DNA from: Clostridiales bacterium | Lineage (GTDB): Bacteria; Bacillota; Clostridia; Peptostreptococcales; Anaerovoracaceae | Direction of reading: 5' to 3' | DNA length: 44,190 bases | Assembly (NCBI GenBank): GCA_015058275.1 | Contig: SVCQ01000018.1 | Span: 1-44,190 of the forward strand | In this document: positions 27,280 through 35,042 of the stretch, piece by piece | How the letters are laid out: every line of letters starts with the position of its first letter | How positions within the stretch are numbered: position 1 is the stretch's first letter | Notes under the pieces: generated by a model | What the model was told of the DNA's origin: nothing | The model's database searches: none | Seen by the model: the letters and a program-made list of their open reading frames with translations, nothing else | Translations under genes and position numbers: made by a program

Positions 27280-28548
27280 TTAAAATTGTTTAAATATCGC
27301 ATCCGGGTCCTTGATCAGATCCGGTATGTCGCTTCTGTAAATACGCCCCGAGAACGCCTCGTGAGGCAGGGCTATGAACTTCGCGCCCTCCGGGACTATC
27401 GGCCTGTAGAGCGGATCGGCTATGACGAAGTCCGCGCCTTCGAGTTCAGGTATTATGTCATCCTCATCAGGCGTCAGCCTGTCGCATTCTCTCAGTATGT
27501 CTTCCGGGCACTCGGTCGCGCACAGCACCCTGGCCGGGATGCCGCACTCGAGTTCAATGGAACTTGCAAGGGAAAGTGATGTAACGCCCTCTCCGATCAC
27601 TGCGGCGAAGCCTTTATCGTATGAGCGTCCGTCTTCGCTCTGCCGGCCGCCCAGGAAGACTCCCGACTCCACGCTTATCTCCGAGTGGCTCAGGGGACAG
27701 GTCCCTGTGCCATTTGGCCCGGGGACCTGTCCCCTGAGCCACAGTATCATCTGGTCTGCCAATAAGCCCGGCAGCTCATTCCCTACAGGTACTCCGACCG
27801 CATACGGCATGCCGAATCTCTCGTGCAGCACCCTCGCAGCTCCGAGTCCCGAAGCGGATACCACCAGATTGATGTCGGCTTCCCCCGCGCGCCTTATCTC
27901 GTCAAGATCCGATCCCATCGCCCACTTCGACACTACCTCGAAGCCCTCGCTTTCGAGCCACTCGGCGATCGAGCGGTCCTGGCCGTTGATCGAGAAGTCG
28001 AGCGGCGTGAGACCCAGGATGTTGACCTTTATCTTCTCACTGTGATCCTTCGCTTCGCTCAGGATGACACCTTCCGTCATTTCGGTCACTCTTGGCGTCG
28101 GCTTGTCAACAAATCTCCTTGCGATGCCCGCAAGCGCCATCGAAGCTCCGTGGATGTATGTATTCATCCCCGTGGTCGCAAAGCCGAAGCTAGGTATGCC
28201 CGTCCTCTGCTCGATGACCTCTGCCACCGCCTCGAAGTCAAAGCCCGTCATGGCCGGGATAGGAGTGCCCGCGATCGCGATGAATGCAGGCTCGAGCTCC
28301 TCCGCCGCAAGGCAGATGTCCTCTATCAGCTTCTCGTCGTCGCCCATGATGGCCTCCATCTCCGAGAGACCTGAGATATATACCATGCTGTCCATGTCGT
28401 ACCAGCGCGGTTCATCATGGGTCGTATATGTCGAATTGCATCCGGACGCGTCGTGCATGACCGTCATGCCGCCAAGCTCAAAGAGAGCCGAGCACACGCC
28501 CATCACGTCCGCCGAATATGTGGATATTACACTTGCTGTCTGTTTCAT
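27280..28548 (-). CDS. nitrogenase component 1-like subunit B, with two in-frame repeat insertions
   Basis: This 422-residue protein belongs to the NifD/NifK/BchN-type oxidoreductase family. GVCSALFELGGM (Cys19) and HDASGCNSTYTTHDEP (Cys37) align with the first two P-cluster cysteine segments. The third, normally a Cys-Pro type motif, reads AGTPIPAMTGFD, so one ligand is lost here. Residues about 156-171 (VILSEAKDHSE) and about 270-289 (RGQVPGPNGTGT) are encoded by two different palindromic repeat elements and look like insertions at loops. NILGLTPLDF at 177-186 resembles the start of the family's second Rossmann-like domain. The gene sits 14 bp after subunit A. Together they probably form the catalytic partner of the NifH-like reductase; the substrate is unknown. 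Confidence 0.82.
   Translation of the reverse strand: MKQTASVISTYSADVMGVCSALFELGGMTVMHDASGCNSTYTTHDEPRWYDMDSMVYISGLSEMEAIMGDDEKLIEDICLAAEELEPAFIAIAGTPIPAMTGFDFEAVAEVIEQRTGIPSFGFATTGMNTYIHGASMALAGIARRFVDKPTPRVTEMTEGVILSEAKDHSEKIKVNILGLTPLDFSINGQDRSIAEWLESEGFEVVSKWAMGSDLDEIRRAGEADINLVVSASGLGAARVLHERFGMPYAVGVPVGNELPGLLADQMILWLRGQVPGPNGTGTCPLSHSEISVESGVFLGGRQSEDGRSYDKGFAAVIGEGVTSLSLASSIELECGIPARVLCATECPEDILRECDRLTPDEDDIIPELEGADFVIADPLYRPIVPEGAKFIALPHEAFSGRIYRSDIPDLIKDPDAIFKQF
27685..27742. repeat. palindromic element inside the nitrogenase-like subunit B gene
   Basis: Arms at 27685-27705 and 27722-27742 are perfect 21-bp reverse complements containing GGGGACAGGTCCC, with a 16-nt loop. The reading frame passes straight through. 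The core is the same as in the element within the ABC gene at 10716-10849. Confidence 0.85.
28043..28069. repeat. fragment of a second repeat family inside subunit B
   Basis: On the minus strand the sequence reads TGTCATCCTGAGCGAAGCG followed by AAGGATCA, read in frame as VILSEAKDH. The same TGTCATCCTGAGCGAAGC end opens the intergenic element at 35043-35186. Confidence 0.75.
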
Positions 28549-28562
28549 AGTCCTGTCCGGTC

Positions 28563-29936
28563 CTATCTGTTGCAGACCTCGCAGCCCAGGCCCTTGACCT
28601 GCACGAGCTCCTTCATTTCCTTACTGTTAAGATACGCATCGCGCATCAGCTCCATCGTCCGCATCACCGCTTCGTATCCGATCATGCCGCCGCCCTCGAC
28701 GATATTGACGAAGTGATCAGTGCCGTCGAAGTACGCAGCCTTTTGGCCGAGCGCGAGAGTGTTCACGCCGCACGCGCCCTCATCCTCAGAGGTCATCGCC
28801 GAGTTCGCAAAGCGCATTCCCGCGTGGACCGTCGGATACAGCATCAGATCCGGATATTTCTCCCTGAGATAGTCGAATGCAGCCCTGTCGCCGCCCGGTA
28901 TACCGTCGACGTAAACGCGCTCGACCCTGAAGCCGTGATCGAGCAGCAGCCTCGCCAGTCCAAGCGGTCTAGGGCAGTAGGTGTAGTCGATGCTGATTGG
29001 AGTATCTCCCACGACTTCTCTGGTCTTTTCTATCTCCTCCTCGCAGGCCTTCCTGAGTCCTGCGATCTCATCTGCGCTTCTTGCATCTATACCGAGGACC
29101 CTGGCCAGATCAGCAAAGGTCTCATCTGTCTCATCATAATCGAAGCTGAACTTCAGCGGGAAGTGCGTACCGCCGAGCCTGCCGGCCAGCATGTCGCCTC
29201 CCGGCGCCGCATCCGGATTGTACGAGATGTATACGCTGCTTTCGGCCATCTCCTGGTACTCCTCATAGTTCCTGCATGAGGTGATCTCGTGGACCTTTAG
29301 TCCGGCGCCCTTCAGCAGCTTCATAAGGTCGCTGCCCTCATCCGTCGGAAGGTCATTGCCGATGATAGCCACAGCTCTTGGGTCCTTGTCGCGCTCATGG
29401 AGCAGCATGTACAGCCTCGATCTCATAAGCTGATCAGGCGTAAGGCCGCTCTTCCTCATGACAGGATTCATGTAGCAGTCTGTGAAGTCTATGTCCGGGA
29501 AGCGCTCCCTGAGAGTGCGGTATATCATATCAAGGTCGACGCCCGCGAAATGATGCACGCAGCTTGTGTACACCAGTACTGCAGGCGGCCTCTTCGGCAG
29601 CTTGCCGATGATGTCCGAGACGCCTTCGATCACGAGATCCTCCATGTCGCCGTCGAGCAGGTTGTTCTCCCTGACAGCGACGGTCGAGAACCTGTTCTGG
29701 GCGCCCATCTCAGCGGCGGTCAGCACGACCCCGCGCAGGCAGCCCGCGGCGCACACGAATATCTCGTGTGCCTCCGGGATGAGCATCCCGGTGTGGACTA
29801 TATTCCACGTGCCGCGGGCCGGAGATGAGTACTCCAGACCCGATTTGAAAGGCGCCGGGAAGTTCGCATCCGCGATCCTCACATGAGGCAGATCAGCCGC
29901 CGTTATTCTCTTCTGCTTTTCATTTACTTTCTTCAT
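28563..29936 (-). CDS. nitrogenase component 1-like subunit A
   Basis: This 457-residue member of the nitrogenase component 1 family is more divergent than its partner. Candidate cluster ligands are Cys62 and Cys66 (FVCAAGCLRGV) and Cys126 (YTSCVHHFAGVD). The latter sits where NifD/NifK carry their third P-cluster cysteine. The C-terminus ends with GLGCEVCNR, a CxxC not expected in NifD or NifK. It follows the NifH-like gene by 39 bp and precedes subunit B by 14 bp. With both it resembles a two-component reductase such as nitrogenase, protochlorophyllide reductase, CfbCD or methylthioalkane reductase. It cannot be placed in one of these groups by eye. No nifE, nifN or nifB lies nearby. Confidence 0.8.
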   Translation of the reverse strand: MKKVNEKQKRITAADLPHVRIADANFPAPFKSGLEYSSPARGTWNIVHTGMLIPEAHEIFVCAAGCLRGVVLTAAEMGAQNRFSTVAVRENNLLDGDMEDLVIEGVSDIIGKLPKRPPAVLVYTSCVHHFAGVDLDMIYRTLRERFPDIDFTDCYMNPVMRKSGLTPDQLMRSRLYMLLHERDKDPRAVAIIGNDLPTDEGSDLMKLLKGAGLKVHEITSCRNYEEYQEMAESSVYISYNPDAAPGGDMLAGRLGGTHFPLKFSFDYDETDETFADLARVLGIDARSADEIAGLRKACEEEIEKTREVVGDTPISIDYTYCPRPLGLARLLLDHGFRVERVYVDGIPGGDRAAFDYLREKYPDLMLYPTVHAGMRFANSAMTSEDEGACGVNTLALGQKAAYFDGTDHFVNIVEGGGMIGYEAVMRTMELMRDAYLNSKEMKELVQVKGLGCEVCNR

Positions 29937-29975
29937 TTCTTATGTATGTCCCACTCCGCATGATGCGGAGATCAT

Positions 29976-30740
29976 TTACTTCTCTTCGACCCCGCATACC
30001 TCAAGAAGCTTCTTTGCGAGAGTGCGGTATTCCCCGGCCATATCGCTGTCCGGGAAGGCCTCGATGACAGTGATGCCGAGGTCCTCTGCATCGGTCACGA
30101 CCTCACTCCTTGAGAGCTCTCCGATCACCTCAGAGCCGATGTCCTGTGCAAGCTCAGCCACCTTGGCATCCTCGTCCTTCACATCCCTGTGATTGAGTAT
30201 GATACCGCCCAGGCTCGCATAGCCCCTGTCCTTGAATCCATCGATGGCAACGGCGATGTTTGCAGCCGCGTGGATCGCCATGTTCTCTCCTGAAGTGATC
30301 ACAAAGACCTTGTCCGCATAGCCGCCCCTCATCGGCATCGAAAAGCCTCCGCATACAACATCACCGAGCACGTCGTAGATAACGACATCCGGTTTGTACT
30401 TCTCGTATGCGCCCTTCTCCTTGAGCTTCTCAAGAGCAGCGATTATGCCGCGCCCCGCACATCCAAGGCCAGGAGTCGGTCCGCCGGCCTCGACGCAGAT
30501 GACCCCGCCGTAGCCTTCCTTTACCATCTCCTCGAGAGTGAAGTCATTCTTCCTCTCCCTGACAAGATCGAGCACGGTCGTCATGTCATCCTGCTTGTGC
30601 AGGCTCGACGTCGAATCCGCCTTCGGATCGCAGCCGATCTGCATCACCTTGTATCCCATATCTGCGAGGGCCGCCGACACATTCGACACAGTAGTAGACT
30701 TGCCGATCCCGCCCTTTCCGTATACCGCGATCTTTATCAT
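29976..30740 (-). CDS. NifH-like iron-protein reductase
   Basis: This 254-residue ATPase delivers electrons in nitrogenase-type systems. The P-loop GKGGIGKST is at residues 8-16. CDPKADST is conserved. The two subunit-bridging [4Fe-4S] ligands are present as Cys94 (GLGCAGRG) and Cys130 ([14 protein letters not shown]), so electron transfer should work. I chose ATG 30740 ([10 protein letters not shown]) because GGAAAGGAA precedes it and the family starts here; a longer frame to 30773 is less likely. It is slightly shorter than classical NifH (about 290 residues). It begins 1 bp after the radical SAM gene and feeds the two component 1-like subunits downstream. Confidence 0.93.
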   Translation of the reverse strand: MIKIAVYGKGGIGKSTTVSNVSAALADMGYKVMQIGCDPKADSTSSLHKQDDMTTVLDLVRERKNDFTLEEMVKEGYGGVICVEAGGPTPGLGCAGRGIIAALEKLKEKGAYEKYKPDVVIYDVLGDVVCGGFSMPMRGGYADKVFVITSGENMAIHAAANIAVAIDGFKDRGYASLGGIILNHRDVKDEDAKVAELAQDIGSEVIGELSRSEVVTDAEDLGITVIEAFPDSDMAGEYRTLAKKLLEVCGVEEK

Positions 30741-30741
30741 T

Positions 30742-31791
30742 TCATTTCCTTTCCTGGAAGTCTCCGCGTGCAACGACGACTTCGTATCCTATCGCTTCCA
30801 TCTGCTCTCTCAAAACGCGTATGCCTGTCTCCGCACTCATGTCTGTCCCGGTCTTGCCGTCGTAGAGCATGTATTTCTTCCTTACTTCCAGCGGCGACAG
30901 ATTCGGCATCACTACATTGCATCCCGCGAGCACGCCCTTCTGCCTGCCCTCCGCCTCGGCCGTACCGAGCGCGGTCGTCGAAGGTATCAGAGCATCCGGG
31001 AGCATTATCCTGCAAAGCGCGATCACCAGCAGAGTGAGATCGACGCTTCCCGCCGGCTCATCTCTGAACGGCGTGTCGTGGTGAGGTATGAACGGTCCGA
31101 GACCTATCATCTCCGGCCTGAAGTCCGTCATGAACATCATGTCCTCCGCGAGATATCTCGAAGTCTGATGCGGCGTTCCTATCATGATGCCGCAGCCCGT
31201 CTGGAAGCCTATCTCCTTGAGATCCCTGAGGCAGCGCATCCTGTTGGCAAGAGTCTGGGTCTTTGGATGAAGCATCGCGTAGTGCTCCGGGTCCGCCGTC
31301 TCATGCCTGAGGAGGTATCTCCTCGCGCCCGCATCATACAGCGCCTGGTAGTACTCCCTGCTCAGCTCTCCTATTGAAACGGTCACCGCGCAGTCCGGAT
31401 ACTCCTCCGAGATCCTTTTCACGATGCCGCACATCTTTTCCTGCGTATAGTACGGATCCTCGCCGCCCTGCAGGACGAAGGTCCTGAAGCCGTGGTCATA
31501 TCCGTCCGCACAGCACTTCAGGATGTCCTCTTCATCGAGCCTGTAGCGCGAGACCTTAGAATTGCTGCACCTTATCCCGCAGTAATAGCAGTCGTTCCTG
31601 CAAATGTTGGTGAATTCCACTATCCCGCGGAAGTATATCTTCCTGCCGAAGCGCTCAAGCGCGATGCAGTTCGCTACCCTGGTTGCATACTGCAGATCAT
31701 AAGCATCCCATGTATCGAAGATCTGTATCCACTCGGCTTCGCTCAGATGCTTTTCCTTATTCAGTTTGTCTATGAGTTCTCTGTTTTTCAT
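30742..31791 (-). CDS. HydE-like radical SAM enzyme
   Basis: This 349-residue radical SAM enzyme resembles HydE, the [FeFe]-hydrogenase cofactor maturase. It has CRNDCYYCG (Cys64, Cys68, Cys71 for the SAM cluster) followed at once by an extra Cys75 where HydE usually has Arg. Then come [21 protein letters not shown] and [14 protein letters not shown], and a C-terminal part of the BATS type. HydE acts on an iron-cysteine synthon. No hydF, hydG or hydrogenase gene is in the window, and the neighbours are nitrogenase-like genes. I infer that it builds or modifies a metal cofactor or thiol ligand for the reductase. It could also be a scavenging radical SAM such as a MqnC/PylB relative, but the motifs fit HydE best. 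Confidence 0.82.
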   Translation of the reverse strand: MKNRELIDKLNKEKHLSEAEWIQIFDTWDAYDLQYATRVANCIALERFGRKIYFRGIVEFTNICRNDCYYCGIRCSNSKVSRYRLDEEDILKCCADGYDHGFRTFVLQGGEDPYYTQEKMCGIVKRISEEYPDCAVTVSIGELSREYYQALYDAGARRYLLRHETADPEHYAMLHPKTQTLANRMRCLRDLKEIGFQTGCGIMIGTPHQTSRYLAEDMMFMTDFRPEMIGLGPFIPHHDTPFRDEPAGSVDLTLLVIALCRIMLPDALIPSTTALGTAEAEGRQKGVLAGCNVVMPNLSPLEVRKKYMLYDGKTGTDMSAETGIRVLREQMEAIGYEVVVARGDFQERK

Positions 31792-31812
31792 TTCTGAATT
31801 TGTAACCGTCGC

Positions 31813-31958
31813 GGCGCGCAGCTCTTATCCCGCAGTGAGTGTTGCAGCGAATGGGGGATTTGAACGGGAGCGCCTCACATACGTACATCTGACTAGGCGC
31901 GCAGGTCTTGTCTCGCAGTGAGCGTTGCAGCGAGCGAGAGATAAGACCGGGAGCGCCT
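31813..31958. repeat. two 63-bp direct repeats with internal palindromes
   Basis: Copies at 31813-31875 and 31896-31958 both start GGCGCGCAG and end GGGAGCGCCT, with a 20-bp gap. Each can fold (for example GGTCTT...AAGACC in the second). They fill the 167-bp gap between the ATPase and HydE-like genes, and the second copy abuts the ATPase stop codon. Confidence 0.75.
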
Positions 31959-32771
31959 CTAATCGACTATACTGACCGGAACGACGCTCTGTACCGTGCT
32001 GCCCACCGCATCGAAGTCCCCTATGATCGCATTGACACCGAATATGCTGCGGATATCGTCCTCGCTGACTACGAACTTCGTCGGCCCGTATATATTCATG
32101 CCGCCCTTCGTGAGCAGCAGCGACCTGTCTGCCCTCTGAAGAGCATGGGCCGGATAGTGCGTGTTGAATACGCAAGCCACGCCTTCCTCCGCAAGAGACG
32201 TCATCGCATCGAGTACTACCAGCTGATTGCGGAAGTCGAGGTTCGACTCCGGCTCGTCGAGTACAAGGAGCTCCGGCTCTGCAGCCATCGCTCTTGCGAT
32301 CAACACCATCTGAAGCTCTCCGCCGCTTATCGCATGGCATGGCTTGTCCGCGAGCTCCCATATGCCGAGCCTCTTCATCACGCGCTCAGCGACCTCCATG
32401 TCTTCATCCTTAGGCGAGCTGAAGGCGCCGATGCGAGCACTTCGACCGAGCAGCACAGTCTGGAAGGCCGTGTATGATGTAGCAGCGGACCTCGCCTGCG
32501 GCACGTATGCCATCCTGCGCCAGAGAGTATTCGCCGGCATGGTCCTTATGTCCTCTCCGTCAAGCAGGCTCCTTCCCGTCTCCCAGTGCAGCATGTCCAT
32601 CATGCAGCGAAGGAGAGTCGTCTTGCCTGCCCCGTTAGGCCCGAGCACCGCAAGTATCTCGCCCGCCCTGACCTCGACGTTTATGTCCTTTAATATCTGC
32701 GGTCCGCCTTTATAAGCGAAGCTGCCGTTCTCTATCCTGAGGATAGCCGCGCTCCTGTCTTTTGCCGTCAT
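31959..32771 (-). CDS. ABC transporter ATP-binding protein of the metal-chelate importer
   Basis: This 270-residue FecE/BtuD-type ATPase has Walker A LGPNGAGKTT, signature ISGGELQMV and Walker B LLVLDEPESNLD. It powers uptake through the FecCD permease. ATG 32771 is used because it overlaps the permease stop by 4 nt (ATGA) and fits the family. A longer frame to 33008 would run deep into the permease gene. The C-terminus has about 50 residues beyond the core, ending in VVPVSIVD. Confidence 0.92.
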   Translation of the reverse strand: MTAKDRSAAILRIENGSFAYKGGPQILKDINVEVRAGEILAVLGPNGAGKTTLLRCMMDMLHWETGRSLLDGEDIRTMPANTLWRRMAYVPQARSAATSYTAFQTVLLGRSARIGAFSSPKDEDMEVAERVMKRLGIWELADKPCHAISGGELQMVLIARAMAAEPELLVLDEPESNLDFRNQLVVLDAMTSLAEEGVACVFNTHYPAHALQRADRSLLLTKGGMNIYGPTKFVVSEDDIRSIFGVNAIIGDFDAVGSTVQSVVPVSIVD

Positions 32772-33790
32772 ATGCGCCACCCTCCGCTTCTTCTCATCAG
32801 GTATATGAATACAGGCGCGCCGATGATGGCCGTGAGTATCGAGACAGGTATCTCGGCAGCCGATATGCTGCGCGCCATTGTGTCTACTATTATCATGAAT
32901 ACCGCCCCGAGGCTGACCGAAGCCGGCACTATCGCGAGGTGGTTGTTGCCGAAGAGCATGCGGCACATGTGAGGTATGAGAAGTCCTACCCATCCGACCT
33001 GTCCGCACATCGAAACGCAGGACGCGGTGATCGCAGTCGCCGCGACGACCGTCACTCCGCGCAGAAGCCGTATATCCACGCCCGAAGCCTTCGCCTCATC
33101 ATCTGAAAGCGGCAGCAGGTTCATTCTCCATCTTATGAGCATGAAGAGCAGCACGCCCGCAATGATGACAGGCGCCCCAAGAGCAAGCGTCTTGTAGTTG
33201 GCCTTGTCGAGTCCGCCCATCAGCCAGTAGGTGATCGCCGGCAGCTGGGACTCCTCGTCAGCCACGTACTTTACAAGCGATACCAGCGCCGAGAACAGCG
33301 ATCCCATCATTATGCCCGAAAGGACTATGTAGCTGAGGCCGCCTCTGTCCCTGCCTGAGCCCGCAAGCCAGGTGAGGGTGACAGCGACTCCGCCCATCAC
33401 AAGGGCGGAGATCTGTATACCTATGAGGTCGAAGCCCAGCAGTATACCGAGGGCCGCACCGAAGCTCGCGCCGCTTGCGACTCCGAGAGTGTCCGGCGTG
33501 GCGAGCGGGTTGGCAAAGAGGCTCTGGAACGCGCAGCCCGAGACCGAAAGCCCCGCACCGACGAGTATCGCCAGCAGTATGCGCGGCAGCCTTAAATTCA
33601 TGACCGTCTTTTCGACCAGCATGCTTCCCGCATGCCCGCCCGAGAGCCTCGCAGCGAGCACGTCAAGAACTTCGCCCGAGGATATGGACATGCGTCCTAT
33701 CCCGAGAGCGATCGTCGCTGCTATGAAAGGCAGCACTATCAGTATTAACTTCCATCCAAGCGGCAGCCTGCCGTCACGTCCTGACTTCAT
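32768..33790 (-). CDS. FecCD-family ABC permease
   Basis: This permease of about 340 residues has nine to ten membrane helices and FecCD motifs, such as RLPRILLAILVGAGLSVSGCAFQ, then NPLATPDTLGVASGA and GFVGLLIPH-type WVGLLIPHMCRML. It forms the channel for siderophore, cobalamin or other metal-chelate uptake with the ATPase and lipoprotein of this operon. I prefer ATG 33790 (MKSGRDGRL) because GGGACCGGG lies just upstream. The frame extends to 33844 without a ribosome site. Confidence 0.92.
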   Translation of the reverse strand: MKSGRDGRLPLGWKLILIVLPFIAATIALGIGRMSISSGEVLDVLAARLSGGHAGSMLVEKTVMNLRLPRILLAILVGAGLSVSGCAFQSLFANPLATPDTLGVASGASFGAALGILLGFDLIGIQISALVMGGVAVTLTWLAGSGRDRGGLSYIVLSGIMMGSLFSALVSLVKYVADEESQLPAITYWLMGGLDKANYKTLALGAPVIIAGVLLFMLIRWRMNLLPLSDDEAKASGVDIRLLRGVTVVAATAITASCVSMCGQVGWVGLLIPHMCRMLFGNNHLAIVPASVSLGAVFMIIVDTMARSISAAEIPVSILTAIIGAPVFIYLMRRSGGWRI

Positions 33791-33844
33791 CCCGGTCCCT
33801 GTTACTAAAAAGGCCCTGCTCCTCTCCTGAGAAGCAAGGCTCAT

Positions 33845-33947
33845 AAGTTACTGATACAAACGATCCCGCCCTTTGGCGGCATGTCGCCTGTTCATCTTGC
33901 TTCAGCCTCAAGCCCGCGCTGCGGGATTTCGGCATCAGGGGATGTTG
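33845..33947 (-). other. hairpin-rich leader between the TM1266-like and permease genes
   Basis: ATCCCGC (33863-33869) pairs with GCGGGAT (33921-33927). Each arm can also form its own small hairpin (CCGCC/GGCGG and CCCGC/GCGGG). Such mutually exclusive folds could control the permease gene, or be a repeat remnant. I recognise no known riboswitch. Confidence 0.35.
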
Positions 33948-34193
33948 TCAGACTTTGGCGTAGGTCACCTTGGCATTGATACCGTCAATGCGTCCGAGCG
34001 CTCCGCTCAGCGAATTGATCGCGTCCATCGGTGCGTCGATGGCGATGCTGATGATGTTGAGGTTCTTCTCTCTGTACGGCACCCCCATCCTCCCGAGGAT
34101 GTACGGCGAGTACTGATGAAGAAGCTCATTCAGCTCTTCCACCCGGCCCGGATCCGTGACGATGATGCTAATCACGGCGACTCTGGTTTCCAT
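33948..34193 (-). CDS. TM1266-like small protein (putative iron-hydrogenase system regulator family)
   Basis: This 81-residue protein starts METRVAVISIIV and ends GINAKVTYAKV. This is the ferredoxin-like, NikR C-terminal-type fold of TM1266 proteins, which are typically encoded beside HydE/HydF/HydG. It has no DNA-binding part. The family is thought to be regulatory, but its role is not established. It is the first gene after the operon's promoter (AGGAGACA ribosome site) and leads the transporter, radical SAM and nitrogenase-like genes. It may sense the metal or cofactor handled by them. Confidence 0.8.
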   Translation of the reverse strand: METRVAVISIIVTDPGRVEELNELLHQYSPYILGRMGVPYREKNLNIISIAIDAPMDAINSLSGALGRIDGINAKVTYAKV

Positions 34194-34232
34194 CTTTTGT
34201 CTCCTGTTCAGTTGTATTTATGTTGCACAACG

Positions 34233-34261
34233 ATTCTACACTACGATCATCAGGCGTTCAA
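34233..34261 (-). promoter_or_regulatory. promoter of the nitrogenase-like operon
   Basis: On the minus strand TTGAAC (34256-34261) and TAGAAT (34233-34238) are 17 bp apart. Transcription would start about 35 nt before the TM1266-like gene. Confidence 0.65.
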
Positions 34262-34302
34262 TAGGATCGCAAATCCCGCCAACCGTTCGATACGATCGCA
34301 AA
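34255..34302. promoter_or_regulatory. tandem 19-bp operator-like repeats at the nitrogenase-like operon promoter
   Basis: CGTTCAATAGGATCGCAAA (34255-34273) and CGTTCGATACGATCGCAAA (34284-34302) match at 17 of 19 positions with a 29-bp period. The first copy covers the -35 box, and the second lies upstream. This is a convincing arrangement for a repressor or activator that has not been identified. Confidence 0.65.
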
Positions 34303-34315
34303 CCGTGTCGTTGCC

Positions 34316-35008
34316 CTAGAATTCATCCGGCGAGAACTCGAGCAGGCAGTCATAGGCCTCCTGTCCGAAGAGCCCGATGTAGTCCGCGACGGCTCTGTCG
34401 ATGATCTCCTTGGACTCGTCCGGGAATGCCTTGCATATCTCGTCTGCGACCGAGCAGTAGATGTGCGCCGTGTGGAAGCTGAAGTCCTTCATCGCGGAAG
34501 TCCCGAGCTCGGACTTCTTGGCTGCGACCATCTCGAGCTCGCGCTCCGACAGAGGCTTGCCCCAGTCGAATTCGCAGCGGCTTCCTCCCCAGCTCATGGC
34601 AGTCGATATCGGGGTGCATACAGCCCCGCAGCCGAAGCCGTCATAGACAGCCGCGTCAACATGTACGCAGTACTCGCGGCCGTAGTCGAGTATATCGTGT
34701 GTCTTCCAGGCCTCGCACCACGCGCACTTTGAGATGTAAGTCTGGTAGGTCGGCTCAGACCTCAGCATGCCGAATTCCATCTGCCCCGGATAGTCCGGCT
34801 TCCACTCACCGTAGGCCTGATTGGTCCACAGCTCAACAGGGTCGCCATTGGCCCGGGCGCGCGCGGCCATCCTGGCTCCGCGTTCACGTCCGTAGCGCAC
34901 CATGCCGGTCTGTATTGCTTTGCGGCCCTCCTCGCCCTTGGCCTCTATGGCCGCGCGGCTCAGGAAGGCAAACATCATAGCCTGGTTTTCGATCTTCAGT
35001 TCCGCCAT
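34316..35008 (-). CDS. L-2-amino-thiazoline-4-carboxylic acid hydrolase-like protein
   Basis: This 230-residue protein resembles the ATC-hydrolase family. The founding member opens the thiazoline ring of L-ATC on the way to cysteine; many relatives have no known substrate. The core KCAWCEAW...YGREYCVHVDAAVYDGFGCGAVC is rich in cysteine, and more Cys occur near the C-terminus. A metal- or thiol-related role is therefore possible. It has its own GGAGGT ribosome site and lies upstream of the nitrogenase-like operon's promoter, so it may be read-through linked rather than strictly co-transcribed. Its presence hints at sulfur chemistry in this neighbourhood. Confidence 0.75.
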   Translation of the reverse strand: MAELKIENQAMMFAFLSRAAIEAKGEEGRKAIQTGMVRYGRERGARMAARARANGDPVELWTNQAYGEWKPDYPGQMEFGMLRSEPTYQTYISKCAWCEAWKTHDILDYGREYCVHVDAAVYDGFGCGAVCTPISTAMSWGGSRCEFDWGKPLSERELEMVAAKKSELGTSAMKDFSFHTAHIYCSVADEICKAFPDESKEIIDRAVADYIGLFGQEAYDCLLEFSPDEF

Positions 35009-35042
35009 CTGTAACCTCCGTATCCATCGCCTCTTATGTTAC

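Noticed and set aside
26117-30740. Classical nitrogen-fixation (nif) genes
   Set aside because: The component 1-like proteins lack the full P-cluster cysteine set in one subunit. No nifB, nifE or nifN is present, and the neighbouring HydE-like and TM1266-like genes are not part of nif clusters.
31959-33008. A longer ATPase starting at 33008
   Set aside because: The extra 79 residues are low-complexity and lie within the permease gene. The ATG at 32771 overlaps the permease stop by 4 nt and fits the family.
33845-33947. Cobalamin or other known riboswitch before the permease
   Set aside because: Hairpins exist, but I do not see the conserved sequence boxes of cobalamin, Moco, NiCo or other metal riboswitches.
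30742-34193. [FeFe]-hydrogenase maturation locus
   Set aside because: HydE-like and TM1266-like genes are present, but hydF, hydG and a hydrogenase are absent and the adjoining genes are nitrogenase-like.
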